This document shows positions 52,611 through 64,000 of a DNA stretch of 64,000 bases, in pieces (the stretch's first letter is position 1; each line of letters begins with the position of its first letter). The translations under genes were made by a program, and so were the position numbers. The notes under the pieces are model-generated. The model ran no database searches, was not told the origin of the DNA, and worked only from the letters and a program-made list of their open reading frames with translations. Where the stretch lies: the NCBI GenBank assembly GCA_028023455.1, contig JAQFVV010006271.1:4186173-4250172 (forward strand), written 5' to 3'. Source of the DNA: Epiperipatus broadwayi. Taxonomy: Eukaryota; Onychophora; Udeonychophora; Euonychophora; Peripatidae.

Positions 52611-53013
52611 GCGCACACGTTTTTATCTTTAAGACCTGGAATTAATTCTACTTCTTTACTTTTTTTTTTTTGAAAAATTTTAAACAACAAGAATAAACTC
52701 GCAAAAAAAAATTATGGCATAACACTCGTTTATTTTAATTAAATAAACGCACAAAATCACTTCCGCTCTCTTTTCAAAAAATCTCACTTTGTTTCTTAAC
52801 GATATTTGAAATAGTCGATTCACTGAAACTTGGTGTAAGGGAAAAAAATTTTATATTACTTGTTTCACTCAACTATAGTTTTAACTTGCACATTTTAATA
52901 CGGCGGATACATATCAATATTATGGCAAACAACAAAAAAAAATCGAATATTTTTGTCATTTAACTGTTTACTCTCGTTCACTCTGCAGGGTGTGGGAGAT
53001 TTCTTCATTCGAG
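51922..53013 (-). other. Long 5' leader of the gag-only element
   Basis: About 1.1 kb between primer site and gag start. It contains poly-T/A runs and a short (TA)n at 52585-52610. An in-frame TAG at about 52092-52094 on - bounds the gag frame upstream. The leader could hold packaging signals; nothing specific can be seen. Confidence 0.5.
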
Positions 53014-53031
53014 CACCACGGAGGGCGTCCA
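53014..53031 (-). other. Primer binding site, tRNA-Lys-like
   Basis: On - the sequence TGGACGCCCTCCGTGGTG resembles the complement of the tRNA-Lys 3' end (TGGCGCCCAACGTGGGG) with one inserted A and three substitutions. The likeness continues into the T-loop complement (GCTCGAA). It lies 13 nt inside the LTR boundary, farther than the usual 0-5 nt. Confidence 0.6.
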
Positions 53032-53044
53032 AAAATTTAATAAC

Positions 53045-55508
53045 TGTACCGGTATAAATCCACCACGCTTACTCATACACAGTACCCGAGTTCAAACCCA
53101 GCCCACGCTTAAGAATAAATTCCAAAACGCCAACTGAATTCAAACCCAAACCCCGGTATGACTAACCGATGATGACATTATAACAGCACGGGGTTTTACC
53201 TTTTCTAGCTCAGCTCAGAACATAGACTAATTCTTACAGTTAATGATATATATATTTATTATACTCCAGATATTGGAACGGTCATTCATGTAACGTACAT
53301 ATTCAAGTTGCCAATACAGACAGTAAGTGACTACCTAGACTTAGAGAGTAATAAGGTGGAGGACACAAAAATTAGATTAAATAAAGTGTTTAATAAGGAA
53401 ATTAGAAAGCATATAAATATAACATTCAACAGTACGGTAAGACTTCCATGAATCCTCTTGTATTTAGCTACTAGTCTTTAACAATCATTTTATCTCGTGA
53501 ACAAACTCATGCCAATAGCTGTGTAGTTAAATGATTGACGGGTGGCTAAGAGAATCAGAGTATTTGAGCATTGAAAAGATATTTATCAAAAGGGTTTTAT
53601 TAACTTATTTTATTCGAATAGACTCGAGCCGTTACGTAGATGGACAGTTGGAAGTGGTTTTATATAAATACGGCATGGAAGATAGATGTACTGGTGGTTG
53701 CCTAATTCAAGAGCCCTACAGTAATCACTTGCGGTGCATTAACAGAATACCGGGCGGCTTGTACTTTGACAAGGCTTAATGCCCCCAAGTAGCTCCGGGA
53801 CACGACAACCAGCCGGGATCATTTCGAACCCAGTGATCCAAGAGATTACCTGGGAAAGAAACTGCTTTCAATCCCCAATGGTAGAATGGCGAGACGCTAA
53901 CTTCAGCGAAGGGAAGGCATTGCCACAGACATCAAAGACGAGTACTTGAAGTGGATTTTTGAAAGAAATTATACAAAACCTGGAATCTATTCGTCTGTTT
54001 CTACGCCACAGGCTGAGATCCTTATCCCAATAAAATATAGCGGAATTAAACTGACCGCGAGAACAATAATTAATTAAATTTACTCTGAAACCCTTAACCC
54101 TCCAGGTTGACAGGCGGTAGCGATAGTATTAAATCATACAGTGAGTTATTTCTCATATCATACATGACATTAATATAACATTTTAAAACCAATATAATAT
54201 TTAACATTGAACCTTAGATTGCAATTATATGGCCACATAAAATAGAATAATAAAGGGATTCAACATTTACCAACTCGAAATATAAAAGAATATTTAATTC
54301 AGAAAACGAAATTTACTTTTAAAATAACTTGCTCATTATTGTACACTAGTTTTACACAGAGTTGGGAAATATTACTATTGGCATCGTTTGTTTATGGAAT
54401 ACGCAACACAAAAAAAATATAAATGCATTCATTTAAATTATTATTACTCTTAATTACAATTTTTATAAATTATTTCTAAAGACTAGAGCGGAGGATTAAA
54501 AGAAAAGAAAATTTACTGACAGGTTAAACAATAGCATTATAAACAACATAAAAACTTACATGTACTTTATTTGATTGATAACATTAAGCTCGGGAGAAAG
54601 TTAAAAGTTCGTGTAACACAGTTACTCTTCTTTCTTCATCCGGCTTGGCTTTTCCCGATTGATATTTCCGACGAACGTAGGCGCGCATATTGAAAGTTAT
54701 TTGCAAGGCATTGTCAATTTGAAGATTGGAAGCTGGAAACTATGAAGCACAAACAACATGATCAGTCAGCGGCACGAAGATTCAATTTGGCAGGGCAGAG
54801 ATCAGCTCCTGGCACTTAGCCCATCCACATTGCAGTTTACAGGTGAGCTTCTTAACAAAGTTCTAGGAATTACTCTAGCAGCTGCAGTGCTGTCTTAAGA
54901 CTACCTCTCTCAACCACGTCAAAAGTTAGAATAAGTTTTTTCTAAGATGGCCTCGATTGACCTTTCCGCCTGATTTTTGTGTTTAAGCTCCTCCTACTTT
55001 CTCTAGCCTCCAGCCATCCAGCTTGACCATACAACATTAATTATCCATTCCATTGTCCTTTTACTTTAATACGCAATTTTTGAATTGACATGGTAATTAC
55101 AAATCTACATTTCTTATCTAATTTCGAATACAATTTAATTACTCTGTACATTTGTGTAATTTAGATTTTAATTAAAAACACTGATCAAAGGAATGTGACT
55201 TTTGATCAGTATTTTTAAACGACTTTGTACAATTTTTAAAAAAAACTAAAATTCAAACAAATACGCCCGCAATAAACTTTAAATTAAATTGATATAAATC
55301 CACAAACCACGCACACACGAATATTATCTCATGGTTTGTGACATTTATATATGGAATCTTACCTATTGATTTACAAAACATAAAATATATAACTAATTTT
55401 TTTATTATGACTGAAAATAGACAAATCTCACTGCGGGCAGATAGTGGTTCGAATTACCGTACTTAAAACACATGAAACGAAGATCGGTTCTTCGATCTGT
55501 CTGTTTCA
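53045..55508 (-). repeat. 5' LTR (2464 bp)
   Basis: Near-identical to 48111-50576. On - a TATA-like box TATTTATATAAAA is centred at about 53665, which would put U3 at about 1.84 kb and R-U5 at about 0.6 kb. Confidence 0.9.
53658..53672 (-). promoter_or_regulatory. Candidate TATA box in the 5' LTR
   Basis: The only strong TATA consensus I noticed in this LTR. It is nearly palindromic (TTTATATAAA), so it would read on both strands. No start site can be proven. Confidence 0.35.
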
Positions 55509-55933
55509 ATATAAAACCTGTCACATGACTTATGTAGCTTGCATTACCAATATGTAATATATAAATAGCATGCTAATAGCTCTCAACCAGCTTATTTATT
55601 TATTTTTTAATGATAAATGCTACAAGAAAAGTATCTGAAGACTTTATCTATGATGGTCTTCATCCCCAGAATGGTTTTGAGCTATGGCTTTCTTCAGCAA
55701 GGAGCTGGACATTAGATTCAAAATACTAACTCAAGCCAAGCATTTATCTAATTCTTATATATTAAGAAATAGATCTTAATCTTCAGACTTACATGTCTCT
55801 AAATTCAGTTCTTTAATTAAAGAACCTATATGGGCCTGAACTAAATTCAGTGATCCCATATATTAGTAGGTTTAGCAATTTAATATAGCCAAGCCCTAAT
55901 AGCAAAAATGTAATATTAGTAAAAACTAATATA
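55509..55933. other. Gene-free interval
   Basis: Nothing recognised between the LTR element and the next repeat. Confidence 0.5.
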
Positions 55934-57565
55934 TGTACTGGGTTCGAATATGTGTCAAACAAAACACCAAACTCTTAGGCAGAGCAGAACATATTCAGAG
56001 AATATGTATGTCCAAATGATAGCTATGAAATATATAACTAGTGTTACATTTCCAGGACATAGCTTCTTCTCAGCTGTTGAGTTCAACACCACATTCAAAT
56101 GACTTTTTTTGTTTGTGTATAAACATGGGCGCCAGCTATCTATTCAAGAATTAATAAATAATGCACTTTGAGCAATGGCCACTAACTCAACACCTAAATA
56201 TCCGTGAATAGCTCAGCTATTTGTAATCACTATCCGATTATACATAATTAATGGTGAAAGAATTAATAAAAGAATTGGTAGAAAGAATTGATAAAAAGAA
56301 TTGATAAAAAAGAATTGACCAACAAATAGAGTTTAAGTTTTAAGACAATTTATTAACTAACATTAATTTACTAAATTTAAACATCTTTATAATTTTTAAC
56401 TAATATAACACATGCACATTTTAAATTAACGTATTATAATATATATCTTATGAAAAGCATAAATAATGTTTGATGTCTATAAATCATATAGCTTTCATAA
56501 GCACGCACATCAATAGTTCATTTTATGCATGCTTATAGAGTTCAAGTTACTTGTCTCTGGAGGCTTTATGAAATAATGCAATGGCTATTATAGAAATAAG
56601 AATATGAAATATTATTACCTAGGATTTTGAATGTGGACGTAGCACTACGTTTTTTTTTTGGTTACTGCTGTAGATGAGAATATTCCAGCCAGCTGGGATA
56701 CTTCCTTAATGAGTTTCATTATTTTTCATGATAATTATTATTGGAGAGAATTAGATATTGACAGAGATTTCCAAGTTATTAAGCTGACATTATTGCACGG
56801 GCACATCTTGCTGTTTTCATCGGACATCAGGCTGTGGAGAGATGTGTATTTCCCAAAACTGCTCAGCACTGCATTTTATTTCTGGATACAATTAACTCAA
56901 CTGATTGTCCTCTCTTGACTTAACTGACTCAATTAATTTCTGAACTGAACTGATTATCCGATAAAATTTTACTATTTATATCTGCGAAGTGTTTTTCTTT
57001 TCGATATCCTCCGGCAATATCTGTTGTCGAAAGTCCATTGATAATCCTTTGACAACATGTTTTGGAAGATTGTTTAATTAATAGTAGCCATGCAGACTTA
57101 TTGTTTTATATTTTTAATTAATAGCCATTGCCGTGTTTTTAATGATAATCTTATTTTATTTCCTTTTAATATTTATTATGCATAATTTTTTTATTTATTT
57201 ACAATCACACATATATATGCACATATATAACTAGTTTTAAGATTACTTTTCTTTAATTTGAATAAAAAGAGATTTGTATTTTTTTAAACTTTAAATTATA
57301 TTTCAACTACTAATAATAGACTCTACTTCCTCTTATAAAACTTTTTAGTTTAATTTACTAAAGAAAACACCTTCCCACTTTTAATCAATTATTTTCTAAA
57401 TTTTATTTCAAAAACTAATCATAGAAAACTAGTTGACTCTTATCTTTTTTGAAAACAAACTGTAATAAACTCTTCAACATTTAATTTTACGTTTTCTTTT
57501 ACGAAAGATTATTTTAATAATTTTTTTGTATAAAATTATATGTGCCAATATTCAATAGTGGTACA
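55934..57565 (-). repeat. 1.63-kb repeat with TGTACC...AGTACA ends (candidate solo LTR), copy 2
   Basis: Reverse-orientation partner of 44992-46637. Read on - it starts TGTACCACTATTG and ends CAGTACA, with one base change from copy 1 in the terminal hexamer. Flanks are ATATA on both sides. The 86-codon frame at 56658-56918 is not shared with copy 1. It may be a solo LTR of an older family. Confidence 0.6.
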
Positions 57566-57649
57566 ATATATATATATATATATATGTATACCACTATTGA
57601 GTATCACTATATGTATATTTATACATCTTGCTATCTATGTTGAGGTTAG

Positions 57650-57687
<38 letters not shown>

Positions 57688-57694
57688 CTAACCT
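57552..57694. repeat. Two palindromes centred on (TA)n
   Basis: TCAATAGTGGTA (57552-57563) pairs with TACCACTATTGA (57589-57600). AGGTTAGAAA (57643-57652) pairs with TTTCTAACCT (57685-57694). Each surrounds a (TA)n. Confidence 0.9.
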
Positions 57695-60251
57695 TGCCGT
57701 ATGCAGTCTCACTTCCTGGGCAATATAATATTAAAGAAGATGGGTCTAGCTCAGTTAACGATTATGTTTAGTTAAATGCAAATAATTGATAAATAAAATA
57801 TCCTGCATTAATATTCAATCTTCCACTAGCTCAAATTCAAAAATAAGAATAAGGGTCAGTTTATAAAATAAATTAAATAAAATGTTTATTATATCATGAG
57901 ACTTGGAAGTGAAATACAGAGGACAAGAAAGATTACATTGAGCCAATATCCCACATGATACTACATCAATGGCATAAGAACACTATCCCTGCTATTACTA
58001 TCTCAAATAAATAAACTTTTAGTATTCTTATGACTTTATCAAATCCTACTCATTAAGATTAAACTACTAATTAAATGTTAATCTTTTATTTATAATAATT
58101 TAGCTCAATAAAAATCTCAGGTTCACAAAACTATTCTAAATTAATTAAATCACTGTAGCAAAACATGATAAGGGATTTTTAGGTCATACTCTACTACACT
58201 TAACTACTAATAATCATCATAAATAATAATAATATTCATTATTGGATGGACTAACTTTTATGTATCTTTTCTTCACTATAATTTTTATTACCATAATAAA
58301 ATAATAAAATACTATAATATAATCTTTTATCTTCATATAATAAATATGTGGTAGCATTTGATAATCTGACAAACATATGTGTGGCAATGGATAGCATATA
58401 GTTCGATGTACTATTATGATAATCAATATATGACCACAAGATAACATAAAATGTGATTACTTAAATAAATAAATATTAAAAAAAAATTTGAATTCTTAAA
58501 ATAATTCTTTATTTATCTCTGTGCAAAAATATTATGTTTGACTTAATTATTCTATGTATCTCATGCAATGTAGTGGGAAAAAGAAACAGTCTGAACACAC
58601 AACTCTTTAAAAACAAATTTAACAAAGTTTAATTATAACACTAAAATTTAATAACAATTTATTTACAATATTTTCATTTGACATTCTAAATTTGCACTGT
58701 TATACATTTTTTTTATTTTGAACCTAGTTAAGTCTTTAATCTTACTTAGGGTAATAATAATAAAAACAATACAAATTTATTTATCTCTTTGAGATGAATC
58801 TTATGATAAAATTATATGTATTTATACTTATTTTAAAAAATATATATTATATCTTTATCTATTATTTAACTATGCTTCTTTTTTATTAAAAACATCTATT
58901 GAAACATAGTATGGAAAATACATATAACAATAATAATAATAATCAAGAGTATGGATCTTTTTAAAATAAACAATTTTCATTTTGCAATGTTGAAAAATAC
59001 TATATAACATATCTACTGATAATTTATTACTAGATTGTGTGGGTATCATTGATCATTACATTATTTTATTAAATATAATATATCCAATTAATATTACTCT
59101 AATACCATATAGTTGTAACTACTGATATATTTTTTATTATTTAAATAAATACAAAAATTGTACCTATGCTTATTGTTTACATCATTTTACTTTATAACAT
59201 TATAACTTAAAAATATTCAATACTCATTTTAAACAAAATAAAGTATTTAAAAGTTATTTAACATTTCAAATAGCAACTTTGCTTTATATACTTTATTCCT
59301 GAACTTTTATTTTATTTCCAAAATAAAAACTAAACATATTTTATGATTATTTTCCTTTTTAGGATCCATTGGATTTTCAATTCCAATTTATACAAATTCT
59401 ACTTCTTCTTACAAGTAAATGAACTTATCTCATTTAAATAATAGCATATCTTAAACTCTAAATCATCTATTATTTCTTTTAAAATATACCATGTTGTGTG
59501 ATGTAGTTATTTTGGAAATCTAAGTAGCGAATAAATGTGTAGGGCCTAGGGAAAAAACTAGAGTACAACTCATAGCACATATTGGAGAAAAATACCATGG
59601 CACAGTGTATCTATAAAAATAGAGGCATGACCTATTCTGTCTAATGACCTCCAATAATATCAATGATGTCAAAGCTATTCCTTCAGCTTTATTGAAACAT
59701 CTATACTTTAAAATAGACACTGTCCACAAATAAATATACAATTACAGGGCTTTGTTAACTGTATGGCATATCTACTAAGATTATAAAATACTATTCATAT
59801 TACCTTATTACATCCTACCTTAAGTTCATCTCCTGTGTTCATGTTCATAGTACTACAACCAAGTCACTATCTTATCTTTATACCCTGAAAGATTTATCAA
59901 ATCTTACATTGACAATTAAGTAACTTACATATTCAAAATAATAAACAGAATTCAATTATAATTAAAGCTATCTCACTAATCTACAAGAAAACTTTGCTTT
60001 ACTTTCTTATTTTATTTTCTAAACACATACAAACTAGTCATATAAATACATTGAACATCCAATAATATGAAAGTTTTTTAAAAAATCACATAAATATTCA
60101 CCATCATATTGCGTTATATTACTAATATAAAATTAAAGTATGCATATTCCCAAAATAAATCCTAATCTCATAATTTAAATGTGTTGTACAAATGTGTTTG
60201 AATGCAATTCAACATTTAAACTTCCATACATTATAATTTATAGGTTATCTG

Positions 60252-60305
<54 letters not shown>

Positions 60306-62625
60306 TAAAATCTATCAATATTCATTAACTATTACCAAGTGATATTGACTTGTCATCACTTTTGTAGTCTTTTTTTCCCATCAATTAGATACAACATTGC
60401 ATACATGAAAATACATCCATACTTTTATTTAAATGTTCTTATTTAAATTATTAAATTATTCTACTATAAGATTCTAATATTATCTATAAATTAATATTCA
60501 TGTTCATACTTTTATAAACCAAAATAATTACATTTTAAAAAATAAATAAATGAGTCATACTATATTTACTTAATCTTCAGCTGAGACAAATGTTCTTTAT
60601 GAGTTCAAAATGTTTTATTTTTATTTTCTCAAGAGTTTTTTTTTAATGTTCTCCTTAAGAGCAATTTTTACAAATCCCCCCATTGCTATAAAAAATGAAC
60701 AAGACAAACTGTTTCTGGTGGTGAGGGTTGTACTCTTTCCGGTACGAACATTTCCGATTTTAAAAAAATGAATAATAAAAAAAAATAATACGACATCTGA
60801 AATATCTTGAAAAATTAAATAAAATAATCATTGATCCATCCTGGAAGAGTTTATAGAATAATAGTTATGGTTTCTATAGTCCAGAATGATGATTATTAAA
60901 ATAATAATAAAATCACAACTTTTAAAAATAATCCTTTGAAGATTCTATTCTAGAACATTCTATGTCAGCCAAATGATGCATCATTTTCTGTTAATATTAA
61001 CTATAGGTAATCCAGATAAACTTTTTGCACAATATTAAAATATTTCCATATCCATATGTTCACTAATTGCTGGTTTATAATACATTTTAATAGGTTTACT
61101 CCTTAGGATAATTTTACTGTTTATTATAAATTTATAGCTGTTTCATTATTGTTTTAAACTTATCAGTTTTTAAATAATTTTTAGCAAAAATGTGTACAAC
61201 CCTATATAACTTACGTTTTTAATTTAGATTATGTTTCATGCAAAAAAGTGAAGCTTATCTCTATTTTATTAACAAGTTATATGGCTTAGCGCTTTCAGAG
61301 ACCTTGAGTCTCTGTAATCATAGCCTACTTTTAACTGAAGTTTGGCTTAGGTTTTATATCATACGCTTTCCCAAAATATTTTCCATTAATTTTTACTTAT
61401 GATAGTTTTACTTGAAAATACTTGTAATGTTTTCCTTCAAAAAGGATAAAACATTCATTTCTATAGCAATGTTTTTTCCATAAGTTAATATAAAAATATG
61501 TCTTAGTACTTATTGGGCTTCAGCATTGCAATCTCGCTATTATATAAAAATGCATATTTCATTTTTAATCTGCAAGTAGCCTTTCCATTAAGCTTACTAT
61601 ATATTGTCCAAAATGATAATTTATTTACTGGAATACTCTTCTTAGTTAATATTATTAATATTATATTCTCAATTATTATATTTATCTTTAAAATTTCCAC
61701 TAAATACATTTTACTTATCGGCATTTCCATATTTTATTTCGAAGTTATATTAAGTTTCTGATGAATACTCTTGGTAAAAAAACTTTAAAAATAGGCAGTG
61801 AATACTAAAATGAAGTTATTAAATATATTTATTTTACACTCTCTTTGCAAATACTTTTAAAATAAATGTCCTATTAGTTTTGCAAATAAATTGTATGAGA
61901 GCACTAGACAAAAATTGACTAAAATAATAAAATTTTAAAATTACTATCACCTTGATAGCTACTGATTTTGATCACCCACACTTATCACTTTTTAATCACC
62001 CCTGATACCCCCCTGCAATGGTATTTATATCCTAGAAAATACCTCCTCCTATTGGTTGATTCTTACTTTTCATTTGATACCAAATTTGCATATTGCTACA
62101 GTCTTGCACATTAAATTTAAAAAAAATAAAATATGATGTATTATAATTTACAATATTATTTAAAAATATTAATCTTAAATCAATTATTATATTTTACTAA
62201 AAATTAATTAAATATTTAAAATGACTTTTAAACACAATATTTAATAATTTTATCCCACCTTTAATATTTAATTTATCTATTTGATTTTAAAACAAAATAT
62301 TTAACTTTTATTAGCTGTATCCATTTTAGAATACCATTTTAAAACATTTATATGACTAATTTAATATTTGCTTTTGTGATAGGTAATAATTATATCCAAT
62401 TCTGTAATGCAATTTTAAAATATTTTGAACTTTATTAATCTAAATATTAGCGAGCATGTGTGCATTACTGTATTATGCAAGCCACATGATTGATATAACC
62501 AAGACATACTCTATCCGATTTTCTGTCTGGGAATAAATAATAAATTGCAACAATTGTTGTATTAAATAAAATAATACAATAATACAAAATTTGGAAGAAT
62601 AATTTGGAAAATATAGAACTAAATA
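57695..62625. other. Gene-free AT-rich interval
   Basis: One (TA)n at 60254-60303. Overlapping opposite-strand frames near 61503-61761 are hydrophobic but AT-driven, with no recognisable family. No gene called. Confidence 0.5.
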
Positions 62626-63833
62626 CATCTGAGTCTCATTTTACGCGATAGATAGGTTCCTCAGAAACACACGCAAACGAAATTGCGCAAAAATAGACGT
62701 AACTTACATTTAAAAAGGGGGGATGCGGTCTGTGATTTTTCAAAATTCATGTAAAAGCAAAGTACCAATGTAAAATTACTTTAAAATTCACGCAAAAAAA
62801 AATAAATAAGGAAATAAAATATGACTAATAAAAAATTTCAAATTTGAAAAAAATTGATACAAGACAAACTTTTTTTAACTATAATATTTAATTTTATTCA
62901 AAATAATATATTTTTATGCATAATTTACAGTACTGTAATTTACATTTTTTATACACATTTTAATTATTATTGCTATTTGCCGCTAACACATTCGTTTGCA
63001 AACTAGTAAACAATCAGATTCTCATGTGATGTGATGTGATGTATTTGTCTTCTCCTTAAACGAAGTCAAGAATATCTCAGCAATTATTCTCACAAGAGAA
63101 AATACAACTAGCGCCAAGTTCACTGTCATGTTGTGTTAATGGTTTTCTGTTGAAGACAACGATGATTTTATTAAGTGTTTATGAACTTAGACTTATGATA
63201 ATAAAAATACATTTATTCACCACTGCTGGAAAAAATTTAATTAAAACTAACAACTAAAAATTAAATTCTTATTTTTGTCTTTAATTTTCAATTCCATTTA
63301 AAAATCAAATTTTGTTTTACATCACATTAATTTCAAGTCACCCGTTATTAATTTTTAAATTGTTAATTACAATTAAAAATCAGTTTTTAATTTTTAATTG
63401 TGCCCACTGTTATTACTGACCTTTTAAAAATAAACTTGAGGACACTAAATGATTAATAATTGATTACATTCTTTTTAAAAAAAAAACAAAAACAGAATGT
63501 GATTTAAAATGCAAAATTAACACGCACAATGTTTGAACAAATTTACATTATAATCTCGTAAAATTTAATGTGGGTATACATAAAATGTGGAAATCATGAT
63601 TTTAATTTCATTATTGCATAAAATCTTACTATTATAAAGCACTGAAAATATTGAAATTACTAAGATTAAAGTAGAATTTCAATAATGTGCTATTACTTTC
63701 AGTATAACATAAGTGCACAAAATGTATTATTTAAAGTAATAGCACATTATCAGAGTTTCGACTTCCAGTGAAACATGAATCGCGTAACTTCAAAACCATG
63801 TTAAATAAGTCCACGTAAAAAGATACCCAGGTG
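62626..63833. mobile_element. TA-flanked inverted-repeat DNA transposon remnant (Tc1/mariner or pogo-like)
   Basis: The left end CATCTGAGTCTCATTTTACG and the reverse complement of the right end CACCTGGGTATCTTTTTACG match at 16 of 20 positions, and each is bordered by TA (62624-62625 and 63834-63835), the target duplication of this superfamily. It is 1208 bp with no transposase frame left, so it is non-autonomous or decayed. Inside, 63679-63697 and 63735-63754 form a smaller inverted repeat (AATAATGTGCTATTACTTT). Confidence 0.6.
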
Positions 63834-63835
63834 TA

Positions 63836-64000
63836 TAACTTTCACTACCATAAAACTTACTTTTAAAATATATAATATTAAATATAATTTATAATTTTAA
63901 ATATAACATTTATTTAATTATAAGTTTAAGACTGTTAAAATTGAACTTTTAAACATACTTTTAAATATTTATAGCTGCGTTATTTATTATGGCCAGCTTT
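63836..64000. other. Window end, no feature
   Basis: AT-rich, nothing recognised. Confidence 0.5.

Larger units (their letters stand above)
48111..55508 (-). mobile_element. Gag-only LTR retrotransposon, complete and young
   Basis: A 7398-bp element read on the minus strand: 5' LTR 53045-55508, primer site 53014-53031, gag 50800-51921, polypurine tract 50577-50587, 3' LTR 48111-50576. The flanks share ATAT (48107-48110 and 55509-55512), compatible with a short target duplication, but the site is a (TA)n tract. By eye the LTRs differ at about 19 positions plus one 2-bp indel over 2.46 kb, mostly transitions. The internal part is 2468 bp and holds only gag: there is no protease, RT, RNase H or integrase in any frame. 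It is clearly GC-richer than its neighbourhood. Comparable gag-only elements with terminal repeats are described in plants (TR-GAG); mobilisation would need pol from an autonomous relative. Confidence 0.85.

Noticed and set aside
61503-61761. Hydrophobic overlapping ORFs on both strands
   Set aside because: AT-driven composition with no family resemblance; one must be a shadow and neither is convincing.

Overview
The window looks like intergenic, repeat-rich DNA from an AT-rich invertebrate animal. Evidence: it is AT-rich throughout, has dozens of long (TA)n tracts, several Penelope-like retroelements (PLEs) with a GIY-YIG endonuclease, and hammerhead ribozymes of the kind linked to PLEs and animal retrozymes. 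A cephalopod or another AT-rich invertebrate is possible, but the sequence alone does not fix the phylum. I see no host protein-coding gene, tRNA or rRNA gene.

Region 1-17.9 kb is a nested PLE cluster. A decayed PLE on + (1-1082) ends in a hammerhead-like motif. A second decayed PLE on - lies at 1690-3357; its N-terminal piece is at 6151-6305, and about 2.8 kb of other DNA sits between the two. That inserted DNA includes a palindromic element (3390-3798) with a hammerhead ribozyme in each arm, one intact and one with a mutated core. Next comes the most striking feature: an array at 6372-11223 of almost identical ~409-bp units, eight in one orientation and then about 4.3 in the other. It carries 12 identical hammerhead ribozyme sequences, eight on - and four on +. 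This is the layout expected of a retrozyme, a small non-coding retroelement thought to use PLE enzymes. The array is followed by two PLE copies of one family arranged head to head (11317-14539 on -, 14558-17757 on +). The - copy still has an open 475-residue RT plus GIY-YIG frame.

Region 18-48 kb is mostly old, non-coding DNA. It holds a non-autonomous hAT element with target duplications (18272-18666), a decayed coiled-coil gag-like ORF (27665-28145), relics of PLE domains (near 31.1 and 44.1 kb), small foldback elements, a diverged dispersed repeat, and many (TA)n tracts. Many of these tracts sit at the centre of inverted repeats.

Region 45-57.6 kb contains two 1.6-kb repeats in opposite orientation (44992-46637 and 55934-57565). 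Between them is a young, structurally complete LTR element (48111-55508) with 2.46-kb LTRs about 1% different, a primer binding site resembling tRNA-Lys, a polypurine tract and an intact gag. It has no protease, reverse transcriptase or integrase. It is GC-richer than its surroundings and probably depends on a partner element for mobilisation.

Region 57.6-64 kb is AT-rich and gene-free, apart from a 1.2-kb TA-flanked inverted-repeat transposon remnant (62626-63833).

How the parts may work together is inference: PLE reverse transcriptase/endonuclease could copy both PLE RNAs and the ribozyme-processed 409-nt RNAs and insert them at (TA)n sites. The gag-only LTR element would be a separate parasite.
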